DNA of 64,000 nt. Source: JAEZDP01 sp964430855. GTDB taxonomy: Bacteria; Acidobacteriota; Vicinamibacteria; Vicinamibacterales; Vicinamibacteraceae. The notes beneath the pieces are model-generated. The model did no database searches. It was not told the origin of the DNA and was given only the letters and a program-made list of their open reading frames with translations. Positions 1 through 9,001 of the stretch are shown piece by piece. Both the position numbers and the translations under genes were made by a program. Position 1 is the stretch's first letter. Each line of letters begins with the position of its first letter. The DNA is taken from the NCBI GenBank assembly GCA_964430855.1, contig CAYSHC010000006.1, positions 1 through 64,000 on the forward strand. The letters are read 5' to 3'.

Positions 1-363
1 CCGCAGCAGCCGCGTCAGCGCCCGCGTATCCACATCCGCGATGGCGACGATGCCGTGCGCCACGAGGTAGTCGCGAAGCGTCGTGTCGGCGCGCCAGTTG
101 GAGGCCACGCGCGACTCCTCGCGCATGACGAAGCCGGCCACCTGCGGCGCGCGCGACTCGACATCCTGCGGCGTCACGCCGTAGTTGCCGATGAGCGGCG
201 CCGTCATGGTGACGATCTGTCCGGCATAGGACGGATCGGTCAGCACTTCCTGGTATCCGGTGAGGCTCGTGTTGAAGACCACCTCGCCGGTGGTCTCGCC
301 CTGAGCACCCGCGGCGACGCCCTCGAAGACGGCGCCGTTCTCCAACGCGAGGATGGCTTTCAT
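1..363 (-). CDS. carA: Carbamoyl-phosphate synthase small subunit, N-terminal part (runs off window)
   Basis: This is the first 121 codons of the glutaminase subunit that supplies ammonia from glutamine to CarB for carbamoyl phosphate, used in pyrimidine and arginine synthesis. Reading leftward from ATG at 363 it opens MKAILALENGAVFEG, followed by NTSLTGYQEVLTDPSY and TAPLIGNYGV, which are the hallmark N-terminal CarA signatures. The class I glutamine amidotransferase domain lies beyond the window edge. Its ATG overlaps the stop of the upstream pseudokinase by 4 bases (ATGA), so the two are co-transcribed and probably translationally coupled. The pairing with a signalling-type protein is unusual. 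The family call is secure; only the C-terminus is missing because the window ends. Confidence 0.95.
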   Translation of the reverse strand, partial: MKAILALENGAVFEGVAAGAQGETTGEVVFNTSLTGYQEVLTDPSYAGQIVTMTAPLIGNYGVTPQDVESRAPQVAGFVMREESRVASNWRADTTLRDYLVAHGIVAIADVDTRALTRLLR

Positions 364-2762
364 CGTGGTTCCTGGACGAGCGTGGCGTCGACGCGCACGC
401 GCTGGCCGGCCAGCACCTCCACGGTGCTCACCCAGGGCCGGTAGCCGGGGTACTCCACCCGGATCTGATGGCGTCCCGCAGTGAGGCCCGGCACCACGGC
501 GGGTGCCGTGCCGTACGCCTGTCCGTCGACGAACAGGCGAGCGTCGGCAGGCCGCGAGACGACGTAGAGGCTGCCGGTGGCGCCGGCCGGGGCGGTCCGG
601 CCTGGCGGCGCGGCAGCGGGGGGCGGGGCGGACGGCGTGCCCGTCGGGGACGCCGGCGCGGCGGGGCTCGCGACGGGCGCGGCGGGGGCGCCGGTGTCGC
701 GCTCGAGGTCCACGGCGATGGACGCCACCGGCTGCGACGGCAGCATGTCCACCTGCTGGACCGCGTCGCGATAGCCTTCCCGCGAAATCACGATGTGGTA
801 GGACCCGAACGGGAGGTCGCGCAGCACGATGGGTGTCCGGCCGCGCGGCTGGCCGTTGATACGGACGTCGCCGGCAGGCGACGAGCGAATCAGGATGCGC
901 GCACGATCGAGCGACAGCCGCGCTTCTTCCCGCGCGGCATTCCCGGCAGCGGCGCTGGCGGCTGCCGGCGCCGCGGCGCTGCCGGCGGCCCCGCCGCGCC
1001 CGGCCGTGGGGTCCGTCGCCGGAGCGGAGGCACCGCCCTTCGGCGCCGGCTGCCGGTCCGCGGCCCGCGCGTCGCCCGCGGCTCCGGCGCCGGCACCGCC
1101 GGCCGCGCCGACGGTCGCGGCGGAGTCGTCCGGCGGACGGGCGCCCGGCGCCAGATCGTCGGCACTCGGCCGGAGCGGCGCCTCGGCGATCTCGTCGGGC
1201 CCCGCCGCGGGGCGGGGCCCGTCGCCGCTGTCGCCTGGGCCGGCGGCCTCGCCGGCGGCACGGCCGTCGGCTGACGGGGTGATCGGCGTCCCCGTGTCGC
1301 CCGAGGACAGACTCCGCCAGGTGCCGAGCGCCACCAGAGCGAACAGCAACAGCGCGGCGCCCGCCACGAGCCACGTCCGGCCCCCGCCACCGCTGTCGGC
1401 GTCGCCGAGGGGCGACCATCGCGACCCGCCCTCATCTGTTGGCGCCTGCCAGTCAATCGACGGTTCCGCGCCCGACGCGGCGAACGCGTCGAGGCCCTCG
1501 TCGGGCCCCTCGTCGGCGGCAGCGCCCCGCAGCGAGATGTCGGGGTCCGTGTCGAGGGGATCCGCGTCCCCCCAGCCTGCCCCGGCGGCAACTGCCGGCG
1601 TGTCGCCGGAGTCGGCGGCGGGTCGCTCGGGTGCCCGCCGGGAGGGGGACGCCGGCGCGGCCGAATCACCGGGCAGGTCCTCGTCCTCGACGTCCAGCGA
1701 CTGGATCGGCAAGGGACCCGTGTCGGCCAGGGGCGGGGTGTCCTCGGGCATCGCCGCCACGAGCCACTCGCCCGTCGGCTGCCTGGGCTCTTCACCGGCC
1801 GGCTCTCCGGCGGCGGGCACGAAGACCGTCTCGTCCTCCTGCTGGTCACCGCCGCGGGCCGATGCCGGCGCCGGGCCGGGTCCTTCGTCCTCGGCCGGAA
1901 ACAGCGCCAGCGGCACGGCGGCGTCGCCCACGTCCTCGACGGCGCGGCGCACGGGCGCCGGCTTGGCTGGCGGAATCACCCCGTCCCGCGTGAAGCGCGA
2001 CAGGTCGGTTCCGGGCTCGGCTGCGGCCGTGAGGGCCTCGAGCCAGGCGGCGACCGACTCGAAACGGGCGTCCGGATCGGGGTGGAGGGCCTTCGCGAAG
2101 ACCTCGTGCAGACGGGCGTCCTCGCCGGGTGTGTCGGCCAGCGTCCAGCGGTCGAACGCAGGGATGGTCCCGGCAATCAGGCGCCGCCCGGAGAGCGCGT
2201 CGAGGGCGAGCATCGCCAGCGAGTACTGATCGGCCCGCGCGTCCCACCGGCGGCCCGACGCGCGTTCAGGCGCCGTGAACGGTACACGCACGGGTGCCTG
2301 GAGGCCCATCGACTCGAGCGCGGGCGAGATGTCGAGGCCCGTCAGGGTGCCGCCGTTGCGCGGCAGCAGGACGTCTCGAGGGTGGATGGCGCCGTGCAGC
2401 CCGCCTTCCTCGTGCGCGGCGTGGAGACCGGCGGCAACCGGCGCCAGCCATTCGAGCACCTGGACGAGCGGTTGCCGGCCGCCCCGCAGGCGGCTGTCGA
2501 GGGCGGGCGCATCCACCCAGTCGGTGATGACGTACACGCCGCCCGGGTCCACGCCGACGTCGATGATGGGCACCAGGCCCGGGTGCGCGGGCTGTGCGGC
2601 GGCACGCACGCGCACCGACTCGGCCAGCGCCTCGCGCTCCTCGTCGGGCACCGTCGTGATCAGCTTCGCGATCCACGTGCCCGAGTCGTCGGCGTCGGAC
2701 ACGAGCAGGGTGGGGCCCAGCGTCCCGGCAAGCAGCAGCCGGCGCACACGGTATGGACCCAC
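360..2762 (-). CDS. Membrane-anchored pseudokinase with two C-terminal PEGA domains
   Basis: The 800-residue product starts with a Ser/Thr-kinase-like fold (about 1-250; VGPYRVRRLL, a C-lobe with APERASGRRWDARADQYSL). The catalytic HRDxKxxN loop is replaced by HGAIHPRDVLL and the DFG by GLDI, so it is probably catalytically dead. A long Pro/Ala/Asp-rich linker follows, then one membrane segment (about 460-480, VAGAALLLFALVALG) and two PEGA repeats (about 620-690 and 730-797), which normally sit outside the cytoplasm. That gives a cytoplasmic pseudokinase and an external PEGA module. The annotated start is GTG 2762. A CTG at 2804 with AGGAG 8 nt upstream would add 14 residues that read naturally into the kinase fold and may be the real start. 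Its stop overlaps carA. The ligand is unknown. Confidence 0.8.
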   Translation of the reverse strand: MGPYRVRRLLLAGTLGPTLLVSDADDSGTWIAKLITTVPDEEREALAESVRVRAAAQPAHPGLVPIIDVGVDPGGVYVITDWVDAPALDSRLRGGRQPLVQVLEWLAPVAAGLHAAHEEGGLHGAIHPRDVLLPRNGGTLTGLDISPALESMGLQAPVRVPFTAPERASGRRWDARADQYSLAMLALDALSGRRLIAGTIPAFDRWTLADTPGEDARLHEVFAKALHPDPDARFESVAAWLEALTAAAEPGTDLSRFTRDGVIPPAKPAPVRRAVEDVGDAAVPLALFPAEDEGPGPAPASARGGDQQEDETVFVPAAGEPAGEEPRQPTGEWLVAAMPEDTPPLADTGPLPIQSLDVEDEDLPGDSAAPASPSRRAPERPAADSGDTPAVAAGAGWGDADPLDTDPDISLRGAAADEGPDEGLDAFAASGAEPSIDWQAPTDEGGSRWSPLGDADSGGGGRTWLVAGAALLLFALVALGTWRSLSSGDTGTPITPSADGRAAGEAAGPGDSGDGPRPAAGPDEIAEAPLRPSADDLAPGARPPDDSAATVGAAGGAGAGAAGDARAADRQPAPKGGASAPATDPTAGRGGAAGSAAAPAAASAAAGNAAREEARLSLDRARILIRSSPAGDVRINGQPRGRTPIVLRDLPFGSYHIVISREGYRDAVQQVDMLPSQPVASIAVDLERDTGAPAAPVASPAAPASPTGTPSAPPPAAAPPGRTAPAGATGSLYVVSRPADARLFVDGQAYGTAPAVVPGLTAGRHQIRVEYPGYRPWVSTVEVLAGQRVRVDATLVQEPR

Positions 2763-2856
2763 CGCTTCGGGCGGCTGGAAGAGCGGCGTCTGTTCGTGAC
2801 TCAGGACAGGGACTCCTGCGCGCGGCGCGGGCGCGAGGGAACTTCAACGCTGGCGC

Positions 2857-2865
2857 ATTATACCA
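2857..2865 (-). promoter_or_regulatory. Extended -10 promoter for the pseudokinase-carA operon
   Basis: On the minus strand the sequence reads TGGTATAAT, a perfect TATAAT with an extended TGN. It lies between the arms of an inverted repeat (CGCTGG and CCAGCG), which could be an operator. No clear -35 is visible. Position is right for the leftward operon. Confidence 0.55.
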
Positions 2866-2913
2866 GCGCCCTCGGGCCATCGGCGCGGGGCCGGCGCCGG
2901 GCGGCGACGCGCC

Positions 2914-2942
2914 TTGACACGCCGGGGTGGCTTTGCGACAGT
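2914..2942 (+). promoter_or_regulatory. Putative bshC promoter (TTGACA-17-GACAGT)
   Basis: A perfect TTGACA at 2914-2919 is followed after 17 bp by a weak -10, GACAGT (2937-2942). The hexamer ends 8 nt before the GTG start of bshC and no ribosome binding site is present, so the transcript may be leaderless. Confidence 0.45.
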
Positions 2943-2950
2943 GACCCTCA

Positions 2951-4597
2951 GTGCTCCCCGACTCGACCACGACGACCCCGCAGTCGCAGAGCCTCGACAT
3001 CCGGGAGTGGTCGACCTCCCGCCTCAGCGTCGACTACGTTTACCAGTACGAACGTCTGGCGTCGTTCTATTCGGGGTCGCCGGGCGACCCGGCCGCGTGG
3101 CGCAGCGCCATCGCCAGGGTATCGCAGGTGGGGCGCGACCGGCCGGCGCTCGTCGCCCTGCTCGAGGCCCAGCTCACGCGCCGTGGGGCCCCCGAACAGG
3201 CCCACGCCGCCGCCCGCAAGCTGGCCGACGCCTCGACGGTAGCCATCGTGACGGGCCAGCAGCCCGGCCTGTTCGGCGGCCCGTTCTACACGCTGCTCAA
3301 GGTGCTCACCGCGGCCAAGCTCGCCGCCGACGTCGAAGCGCAGTTCGGCGTCCCGGTGGTCACGATCTTCTGGAACCACGGCGAGGACCACGACTGGGCG
3401 GAGGTCGCCTCGACGTCCGTCCTCGACGCCGACATGCAGCTGCGCACCATCACCGTCGCGGACGGGGATGGCGCCGGCGTGCGCCCTGTCGCCCGCGTCG
3501 CGCTGCCCGACGACATCACGCGGGCGCTCGACGAGCTCGCGGAGGTCCTCCCCCGAACAGAGTTCACCGAGGAGACGCTGGCGCACCTGCGGTCGTGTTA
3601 CCGCCCGGGCACCGGCATGTCGGAGGCCTTCGGGCGGCTCATGGATCGCCTGCTCGGGCCCCTCGGCATCATCGTCTTCGACGGCGCCGATCCTGCGGCC
3701 AAGCCCGTTGCCGCTCCCATCTTCAGGCGCGTCCTCACGCATCCCGGACATACCACCCATCTTGCCGCCCAGGCCGGTGAAGCGCTCGAAGCCGCCGGCT
3801 ACCACGCGCAGGTGACGCCGCAGCCGGACGCCATCGCCCTCTTTTACATGCACGACGGCCGTGAGCCACTGCGCTACGTGGAGGGCCGCTTCCACGCCGG
3901 CGCGGCGACGTGGGCGCCGGAGGAGCTCCTCGAGGAGCTCGACGCCCATCCCGAGCGGTTCAGCCCCAACGTCCTGCTGCGCGCCGTCGTGCAGGACACC
4001 CTGTTCCCCACGATCGCCTACGTGGCCGGCCCGTCGGAGCTCGCCTACCTCGGGCAGCTGCGCGAGGTGTACGCGTTCCACCAGACGCCGATGCCGCTCA
4101 TCGTGCCTCGCGTCACCGGGACGATGCTCGACGGCCCGGCGGCACGCTTCCTCGAGCGCAACGACGTGCCGTTGCCCGCCCTCCGTGCGCAGGACGAGCA
4201 CGCGCTCAATGCGCTGCTCGAGGCGCAGCTGCCCGCCCCCGTCGACCGGGCACTCGCCGACACCGAGACGACGCTGCGCGAACGCCTCGAGGCGCTGGCC
4301 ACCGCCGTCGCCCTGGTGGACCCCACGCTCGAGGGCGCCGTCCAGTCGATGGGCAGCCGTCTCGACCACGAACTGAAGACGGTCCGCACCAAGGTGATCC
4401 AGGCCGCGAAGCGGCGTCACGAGACCCTCCGCCGCCAGTTCGTGCGCACCCGCCAGCTGACCTTCCCCGGCGGCCACCCCCAGGAGCGCACCATCGGCGT
4501 GGCGTGGTTCATGAACCGCTACGGCCCGGCGCTCGTGCCTCGGCTGTACGATGTCCTGCGGACCGAGCCCAGGCGTCACTGGCTGTTCCGCATCTGA
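2951..4597 (+). CDS. bshC: Putative cysteine ligase BshC (bacillithiol biosynthesis)
   Basis: BshC is the proposed enzyme adding cysteine to glucosaminyl-malate in the last step of bacillithiol synthesis. The 548-residue length matches the family. The diagnostic N-terminal motif TGQQPGLFGGPFYTLLK is present, followed by FWNHGEDHDWAEV, and the C-terminal coiled-coil region typical of the family is seen near residues 430-500. The GTG start at 2951 has no Shine-Dalgarno sequence but lies 8 nt after a possible -10. BshA and BshB are not in the window. The gene stands alone before a penicillin-binding protein gene on the same strand (30-bp gap). Assignment to the family is firm; the cysteine-adding step itself is inferred from family knowledge. 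Confidence 0.92.
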   Translation: MLPDSTTTTPQSQSLDIREWSTSRLSVDYVYQYERLASFYSGSPGDPAAWRSAIARVSQVGRDRPALVALLEAQLTRRGAPEQAHAAARKLADASTVAIVTGQQPGLFGGPFYTLLKVLTAAKLAADVEAQFGVPVVTIFWNHGEDHDWAEVASTSVLDADMQLRTITVADGDGAGVRPVARVALPDDITRALDELAEVLPRTEFTEETLAHLRSCYRPGTGMSEAFGRLMDRLLGPLGIIVFDGADPAAKPVAAPIFRRVLTHPGHTTHLAAQAGEALEAAGYHAQVTPQPDAIALFYMHDGREPLRYVEGRFHAGAATWAPEELLEELDAHPERFSPNVLLRAVVQDTLFPTIAYVAGPSELAYLGQLREVYAFHQTPMPLIVPRVTGTMLDGPAARFLERNDVPLPALRAQDEHALNALLEAQLPAPVDRALADTETTLRERLEALATAVALVDPTLEGAVQSMGSRLDHELKTVRTKVIQAAKRRHETLRRQFVRTRQLTFPGGHPQERTIGVAWFMNRYGPALVPRLYDVLRTEPRRHWLFRI

Positions 4598-4627
4598 AGG
4601 ACCCGCACGTCCTCGCAAGGTCACCTC

Positions 4628-7030
4628 GTGGCATCCCGCCCCCCATCCCGTGGCCGTTCCAGGCAGCGCCCGCGCAGGCGCCGGTGGCTCCGCTTCGCAG
4701 CCGCCCTCCTGCTGGGCCCGTTGCTGGTGCTGGCCGCCGTGGGCACGTACCTGTACCAGGAGGTCGCGCGCGAGGTGGACATGCGGCTGGCGAGCCTGTC
4801 CGACCGCGTCGCCCCGCGCATCTACGGCCGGCGCTTCGCCGTGCGCGTCGGCCAGTGGCTCACGCCCGACGAGCTCGCCGCCCGGCTCGACGCCCTCGGC
4901 TACGCGCGGCGACCGAACGTCCAGGCCCCGGGCCAGTTCGCGGTCGGCGCGTCGCGGATCGTGTTCATCCCGCGCGCCGGCGTGGCGACCGGGCGCCGGG
5001 TCACCGTGGCACTCGACGTGGACGCCAAGGCTGGCACGGGACGCGTCGCCGCCATCGAGGTGGATCGCGCCGGCCCGCAGGCCGAGGTCGAGCTCGAGGC
5101 GCCGCTGCTGACGGGCATGTCGGCCGGTGGCCGTGGCCGCCAGCGCCAGGTGCCGCTCTCGCGGTTGCCGAACCACGTCGTCCAGGCCGTGCTGGCGATC
5201 GAGGATCGCCGTTTCTACAGCCACCCCGGCGTCGACATCATCCGCACCGTCGGCGCGATCGTCACCAACATCCGCGGCGACCGGCCGTACCTCGTCGGCG
5301 GCAGCACGCTCACGCAGCAGCTCGTCAAGAATTCGTTCCTGACGCCGGAGAAGAGCTACACGCGCAAGCTGCGCGAGCAGGTGATGTCGCTCGTGCTCGA
5401 GCGGCGCCTCACGAAGGACCAGATCCTCGAGCTGTACCTGAATGACGTGTACCTGGGGCAGCGCGGGTCGTTCGCCGTCCACGGCGTGGCCGAGGGCGCC
5501 CGGATGTTCTTCGGCAAGGACGTCAGCAACCTCACGCTGCCCGAAGCGGCGACGCTGGCGGGAGTCATCCAGTCGCCGGCCGTCTACTCCCCGTCACGCC
5601 ATCCACAGCGTGCGCGCGAGCGGCGCAACGTCGTCCTCCAGACGATGGTCGAGGCCGGCTACCTGACGCCGGAGGCGGCGGCCGCGGCGGCCGAGACGGC
5701 GCTTGTCACGTCGGCCGAGAGCGTGGACGCGGAGGCGCCCTACTTTGTCGACTACGTCACGCAGCAGATTGCCGACCAGGTGACGCTGCGCGCGTCCACG
5801 TCGGCCATCGAGGTGCACACGACGCTCGACCTCCATCTCCAGCGCCTCGCGCAGGACGTGGTCAGCGACGGGATCGAGGCGCTCGAGAAGCGGCTGTCCG
5901 GACGGAGGCGCCAGCGCGGCCCCCTTCAGGCCGCGCTCGTGGCCATCGATCCACGGACGGGCGACGTGCTCGCGATGGTGGGCGGACGCTCGTACCAGCG
6001 GTCGCAGTACAACCGGGCGGCCAGCGCGAAGCGGCAGCCCGGGTCCACGTTCAAGCCGTTCGTGTTCCTCGCCGCCTTCGAGACGGCGCTCGAGGAAGGC
6101 CGCACCGACCTGACGCCGGCGACCATCGTCGAGGACGAGCCGATCACGTTCCTCGTGAACGACCAGGAATGGGCGCCCGGCAACTACGACGGCGAGTACG
6201 ACGGGCCGATCACCGCGCGGCGGGCCCTCGCGCGGTCCCGGAACCTCGCGACGATCCAGATGGCCGAGCTCACCGGCTACGACCGCATCGCCAGGCTGTG
6301 GCGGGCGATCAGCGGCGACGGGACCGTTCGTCCCTATCCGTCGATCACGCTGGGCGTCTTCGAGACCACGCCGCTCGAGATGGCACAGGCCTACATGGTG
6401 TTCCCGAACCAGGGCGAGCTCAAGCCGCTGCGGGCGGTCTCGGCGGTCACCGTGGATGGCCGTACGCTGCCCCAGGCCGCGCCGGCGTCCCGCCGCGTCG
6501 TCTCGCCCGCCGCGGCGTTCCTCGTCACGAACATGATGCGCAGCGTCCTCAACGAGGGCACTGGCGGTGGCGCGCGCCGGGCGGGCTTCACGCTGGATGC
6601 CGCCGGCAAGAGCGGCACGACCAATGACCTGCGCGATGCGTGGTTCATCGGCTTCACGCCCGAGCTCCTGACGGTGGTGTGGGTGGGGCTCGACGACAAC
6701 ACGCCCGTCGGCCTCTCGGGCTCGCAGGCAGCGCTGCCGATGTGGACCGACTTCATGAAGCGGGCGCTGGCGGGACATCGAACGCAACCGTTCAGCGTCC
6801 CCGACGGCATCACCTTCGTGGAGGTGGACGCCGAGACCGGCCAGCGCGCGGGTCCCTTCTGCGAGACGCGCATCAACGAGGCGTTTCTCGTCGGGACCGA
6901 GCCGCAGTTTGTCTGCCAGCACTACCACGGCCTGCCGGATGGCATGCTGCCGCAGATGCCCTGGCTGTCGGCGCCGACCGCGCGAATCCCTCCGGCGTCT
7001 CAGCTTGTGGGCGCCGCCGGCCCGCCATAG
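4628..7030 (+). CDS. Bifunctional class A penicillin-binding protein (PBP1b-like)
   Basis: This inner-membrane enzyme polymerises lipid II and cross-links peptidoglycan in the periplasm. The 800 residues show a basic cytoplasmic N-terminus, one membrane segment (about 22-45), a UB2H-like region, a GT51 glycosyltransferase domain (EDRRFYSHPGVD near 192, GGSTLTQQLVKN) and a transpeptidase domain with STFK (serine near 473), SRN and KSGT (near 661). All catalytic motifs are intact. The GTG start is supported by AAGGT six bases upstream. The UB2H-like segment and order of domains favour a PBP1b rather than PBP1a type. It follows bshC by 30 bp and precedes a periplasmic parvulin gene. Confidence 0.93.
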   Translation: MASRPPSRGRSRQRPRRRRWLRFAAALLLGPLLVLAAVGTYLYQEVAREVDMRLASLSDRVAPRIYGRRFAVRVGQWLTPDELAARLDALGYARRPNVQAPGQFAVGASRIVFIPRAGVATGRRVTVALDVDAKAGTGRVAAIEVDRAGPQAEVELEAPLLTGMSAGGRGRQRQVPLSRLPNHVVQAVLAIEDRRFYSHPGVDIIRTVGAIVTNIRGDRPYLVGGSTLTQQLVKNSFLTPEKSYTRKLREQVMSLVLERRLTKDQILELYLNDVYLGQRGSFAVHGVAEGARMFFGKDVSNLTLPEAATLAGVIQSPAVYSPSRHPQRARERRNVVLQTMVEAGYLTPEAAAAAAETALVTSAESVDAEAPYFVDYVTQQIADQVTLRASTSAIEVHTTLDLHLQRLAQDVVSDGIEALEKRLSGRRRQRGPLQAALVAIDPRTGDVLAMVGGRSYQRSQYNRAASAKRQPGSTFKPFVFLAAFETALEEGRTDLTPATIVEDEPITFLVNDQEWAPGNYDGEYDGPITARRALARSRNLATIQMAELTGYDRIARLWRAISGDGTVRPYPSITLGVFETTPLEMAQAYMVFPNQGELKPLRAVSAVTVDGRTLPQAAPASRRVVSPAAAFLVTNMMRSVLNEGTGGGARRAGFTLDAAGKSGTTNDLRDAWFIGFTPELLTVVWVGLDDNTPVGLSGSQAALPMWTDFMKRALAGHRTQPFSVPDGITFVEVDAETGQRAGPFCETRINEAFLVGTEPQFVCQHYHGLPDGMLPQMPWLSAPTARIPPASQLVGAAGPP

Positions 7031-7038
7031 ACTTCCCG

Positions 7039-7044
7039 TATACT
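7039..7044 (+). promoter_or_regulatory. -10 box upstream of the parvulin gene
   Basis: TATACT lies just downstream of the PBP stop codon and about 50 bases before the preferred start of the parvulin lipoprotein. No convincing -35 is visible. Confidence 0.4.
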
Positions 7045-7094
7045 GAAGGCTTGCAATCGACCCGCGAATGGCCGCGGGCAGCAAGGGAATCAAC

Positions 7095-8153
7095 TTGAAG
7101 TACGCCGTCCCCGTCCTCATCGCCCTCACGCTGGGCGTCGCCTGCAACCGCAACGACACGGCCGCAGCCGCGGCCACGACGGGGCAGGCCGACACGACCG
7201 CCCAGGAGCCCGCCGCCGGCGAGGCCGCAGCCGACGCCGAGGCGCCGGAACCGGTCAAGCCCCTGCCCGAGGTCCTGCCCGACGTGGTGGCGCGCGTGAA
7301 CGGCGAGCCCATCCAGAAGGCCGAGCTCGAGCGCGCCATCCGCAACCTCGAGCTGAACGCGGGCGGCACGGTCCCGCCCGAGCGCCGCGCCGAGATCTAC
7401 CGCGGCGTGCTCGACCAGCTGATCGACGTCAAGCTGCTCGAGCAGGAGGCGGCCGCCCGCAACATCAAGGCGACCGACGAGGAAGTGGCGCGCGGCATCG
7501 CCGAGATGAAGGCGCAGGCGCCTGACCAGGACACGTTCGCCAAGGCGCTCAGCGCGCGGCAGATGACCGAGAACGACCTGCGCGAGGAAGCGCGGCAGCG
7601 GCTCACCGTCGACAAGCTCCTCGTGGCCGAGGTCGAGCCGAAGGCCGCGGTGGACGCGCAGGACATCGAGGCGTTCTACAAGGGCAACCCGCAGTTCTTC
7701 ATGCAGCCCGAGGCCGTGCGCGCGAGCCACATCCTGATCAAGCTCGAGCCCGGTGCCGCCGAGGACGTGAAGCAGGCGGCGCGCACCCGCGCGCAGGAGC
7801 TGCTCACCCAGGTCAAGGCCGGCGGCGACTTCGCCGCGCTGGCGCAGCAGCACTCGCAGGATGGCAGCGCGGCCGGCGGCGGCGACCTCGGCTTCTTTCC
7901 CCGAGGTCAGATGGTCAAGGCCTTCGAGGACGTCGCCTTCGGCATGAAGCCCGGCCAGGTCAGCGACATCGTCGAGAGCGAATTCGGCTACCACATCATC
8001 AAGGTCACCGATCACCGCCCGGCCCGGACGGTGCCGCTCGCCGAGGTCAACGACCGCATCGCGATGGCGCTGCGGCAGCAGAAGCAGCAGGAGCTCGCCC
8101 AGCAGTTCGTGCAGTCGCTCAAGGCGAAGGGCAAGGTCGAGATACTGATGTGA
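7095..8153 (+). CDS. Parvulin-type peptidyl-prolyl isomerase lipoprotein (SurA/PpiC family)
   Basis: This is a periplasmic folding catalyst. TTG at 7095, with AAGGGA six bases upstream, gives MKYAVPVLIALTLGVAC, a lipoprotein signal with Cys-17 as probable lipidation site. An ATG at 7068 would add nine residues but has no ribosome binding site. A linker rich in Ala, Thr and Glu is followed by a SurA-like N-terminal chaperone domain (about 60-200) and one rotamase domain opening VRASHILIKLEPG and closing EFGYHIIKVTDHRP (about 210-310). Only one parvulin domain is present, against two in E. coli SurA, so PrsA/PpiC-like is an equally good name. Its stop overlaps the next gene by 4 bases. Confidence 0.88.
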   Translation: MKYAVPVLIALTLGVACNRNDTAAAAATTGQADTTAQEPAAGEAAADAEAPEPVKPLPEVLPDVVARVNGEPIQKAELERAIRNLELNAGGTVPPERRAEIYRGVLDQLIDVKLLEQEAAARNIKATDEEVARGIAEMKAQAPDQDTFAKALSARQMTENDLREEARQRLTVDKLLVAEVEPKAAVDAQDIEAFYKGNPQFFMQPEAVRASHILIKLEPGAAEDVKQAARTRAQELLTQVKAGGDFAALAQQHSQDGSAAGGGDLGFFPRGQMVKAFEDVAFGMKPGQVSDIVESEFGYHIIKVTDHRPARTVPLAEVNDRIAMALRQQKQQELAQQFVQSLKAKGKVEILM

Positions 8154-8980
8154 CCACCGGCAGGTCGTTGTTCGGCGCCATCGACGAGGCTCTCGCAGCC
8201 GGACGTCCGGTGGCGCTGGTGACCATCGTGCGCGCGCAGGGCTCGACACCGCAGCGAGTCGGCGCGCGCATGCTCGTCTACGAGGACGGCACCGTCCTCG
8301 GGACGATTGGCGGCGGCTGCTACGAGCAGGACGCCGCCGGCAAGGCCCGCCTCGCGCTCTCCACCGGCCGCAGCTCGCTGGTGCGCTACGACCTCAACGA
8401 CGATTTCGCCGAGGAGCGCGGCCTCGTCTGTGGAGGCCAGATGGACGTCTTCATCGATCCCCTGCTGCCGGAGCCGCACGTCTACGTGCTCGGCGCCGGC
8501 CACGTGGGCCGCCACGTCGCGCACCTCGCCTCGCTCGTCGGCTTCGCTGTCACGGTCGTCGACGACCGCGCGAGCTTTGCCGACCCGGCCCGCTTTCCCG
8601 CCGACGTGTCGGTCGAGGTGGCGGAGATTCCCGCGTGGCTTACCGGCGCGCCCGTCCGCCCGCGTGACTACCTGGTCGTCGTCACGCGCGGACACCGTGA
8701 GGACCTCGCGACGCTGCGCGAGGCGGTCCGCAAGCAGGCGGGCTACGTGGGCCTCATCGGCAGTCGCGCCAAGGTCGCGCGGCTCTACGGGCTGCTGGAG
8801 GCCGAGGGCCTCGACCGTGCGGCCCTGGAGGCCGTGCACGCGCCCATCGGCCTCGACATTGGCGCCGTCACGCCGCAGGAGATCGCCGTCAGCATCGTCG
8901 CCGAGCTCGTCGCGCATCGTCGCGGCAGGATGGCGGAGCCGCACGCCGGCGCTCCGCTCCGCTGGACCCCACCCCGGTAG
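8150..8980 (+). CDS. XdhC/CoxI-family molybdoenzyme maturation protein
   Basis: XdhC proteins bind and sulfurate the molybdenum cofactor and insert it into xanthine dehydrogenase-type enzymes. The 276 residues carry the N-terminal XdhC_CoxI domain (GSTPQRVGARMLV, GTIGGGCYEQ) and the C-terminal Rossmann domain (YVLGAGHVGRHVA near 110, VGLIGSRAKVARL). No molybdo-subunit gene is in the window, so this may act on an enzyme encoded elsewhere or have a looser redox role. The GTG start overlaps the parvulin stop by 4 bases. The stop TAG at 8978-8980 is the first part of a palindromic repeat, and the last few codons appear to derive from sequence flanking that repeat. A purine-type amidohydrolase follows. 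Confidence 0.87.
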   Translation: MTTGRSLFGAIDEALAAGRPVALVTIVRAQGSTPQRVGARMLVYEDGTVLGTIGGGCYEQDAAGKARLALSTGRSSLVRYDLNDDFAEERGLVCGGQMDVFIDPLLPEPHVYVLGAGHVGRHVAHLASLVGFAVTVVDDRASFADPARFPADVSVEVAEIPAWLTGAPVRPRDYLVVVTRGHREDLATLREAVRKQAGYVGLIGSRAKVARLYGLLEAEGLDRAALEAVHAPIGLDIGAVTPQEIAVSIVAELVAHRRGRMAEPHAGAPLRWTPPR

Positions 8981-9001
8981 GGACGGCTCTCCGAGCCGTC
9001 C
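8978..9001 (+). repeat. Palindromic repeat, copy 1 (stop-codon-associated)
   Basis: TAG followed by GGACGGCTC-TCC-GAGCCGTCC forms a perfect 9-bp stem with a 3-nt loop (8981-9001). The TAG is the xdhC stop codon. Related copies occur at 38965-38988, 63677-63700 and 63817-63840. Here a T-A pair replaces the C-G pair of the others, a compensatory change. Confidence 0.8.

Noticed and set aside
2763..2804. CTG at 2804 as the definite start of the pseudokinase
   Set aside because: The ribosome binding site spacing is good, but CTG starts are rare, so GTG 2762 is kept and the alternative is mentioned in the entry.
2948..5482. 844-codon minus-strand open frame over bshC and the penicillin-binding protein gene
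   Set aside because: It mirrors two well-conserved plus-strand genes, has Arg/His-rich low-complexity composition and no recognisable domain. It is a high-GC shadow; dozens of similar ones were ignored.
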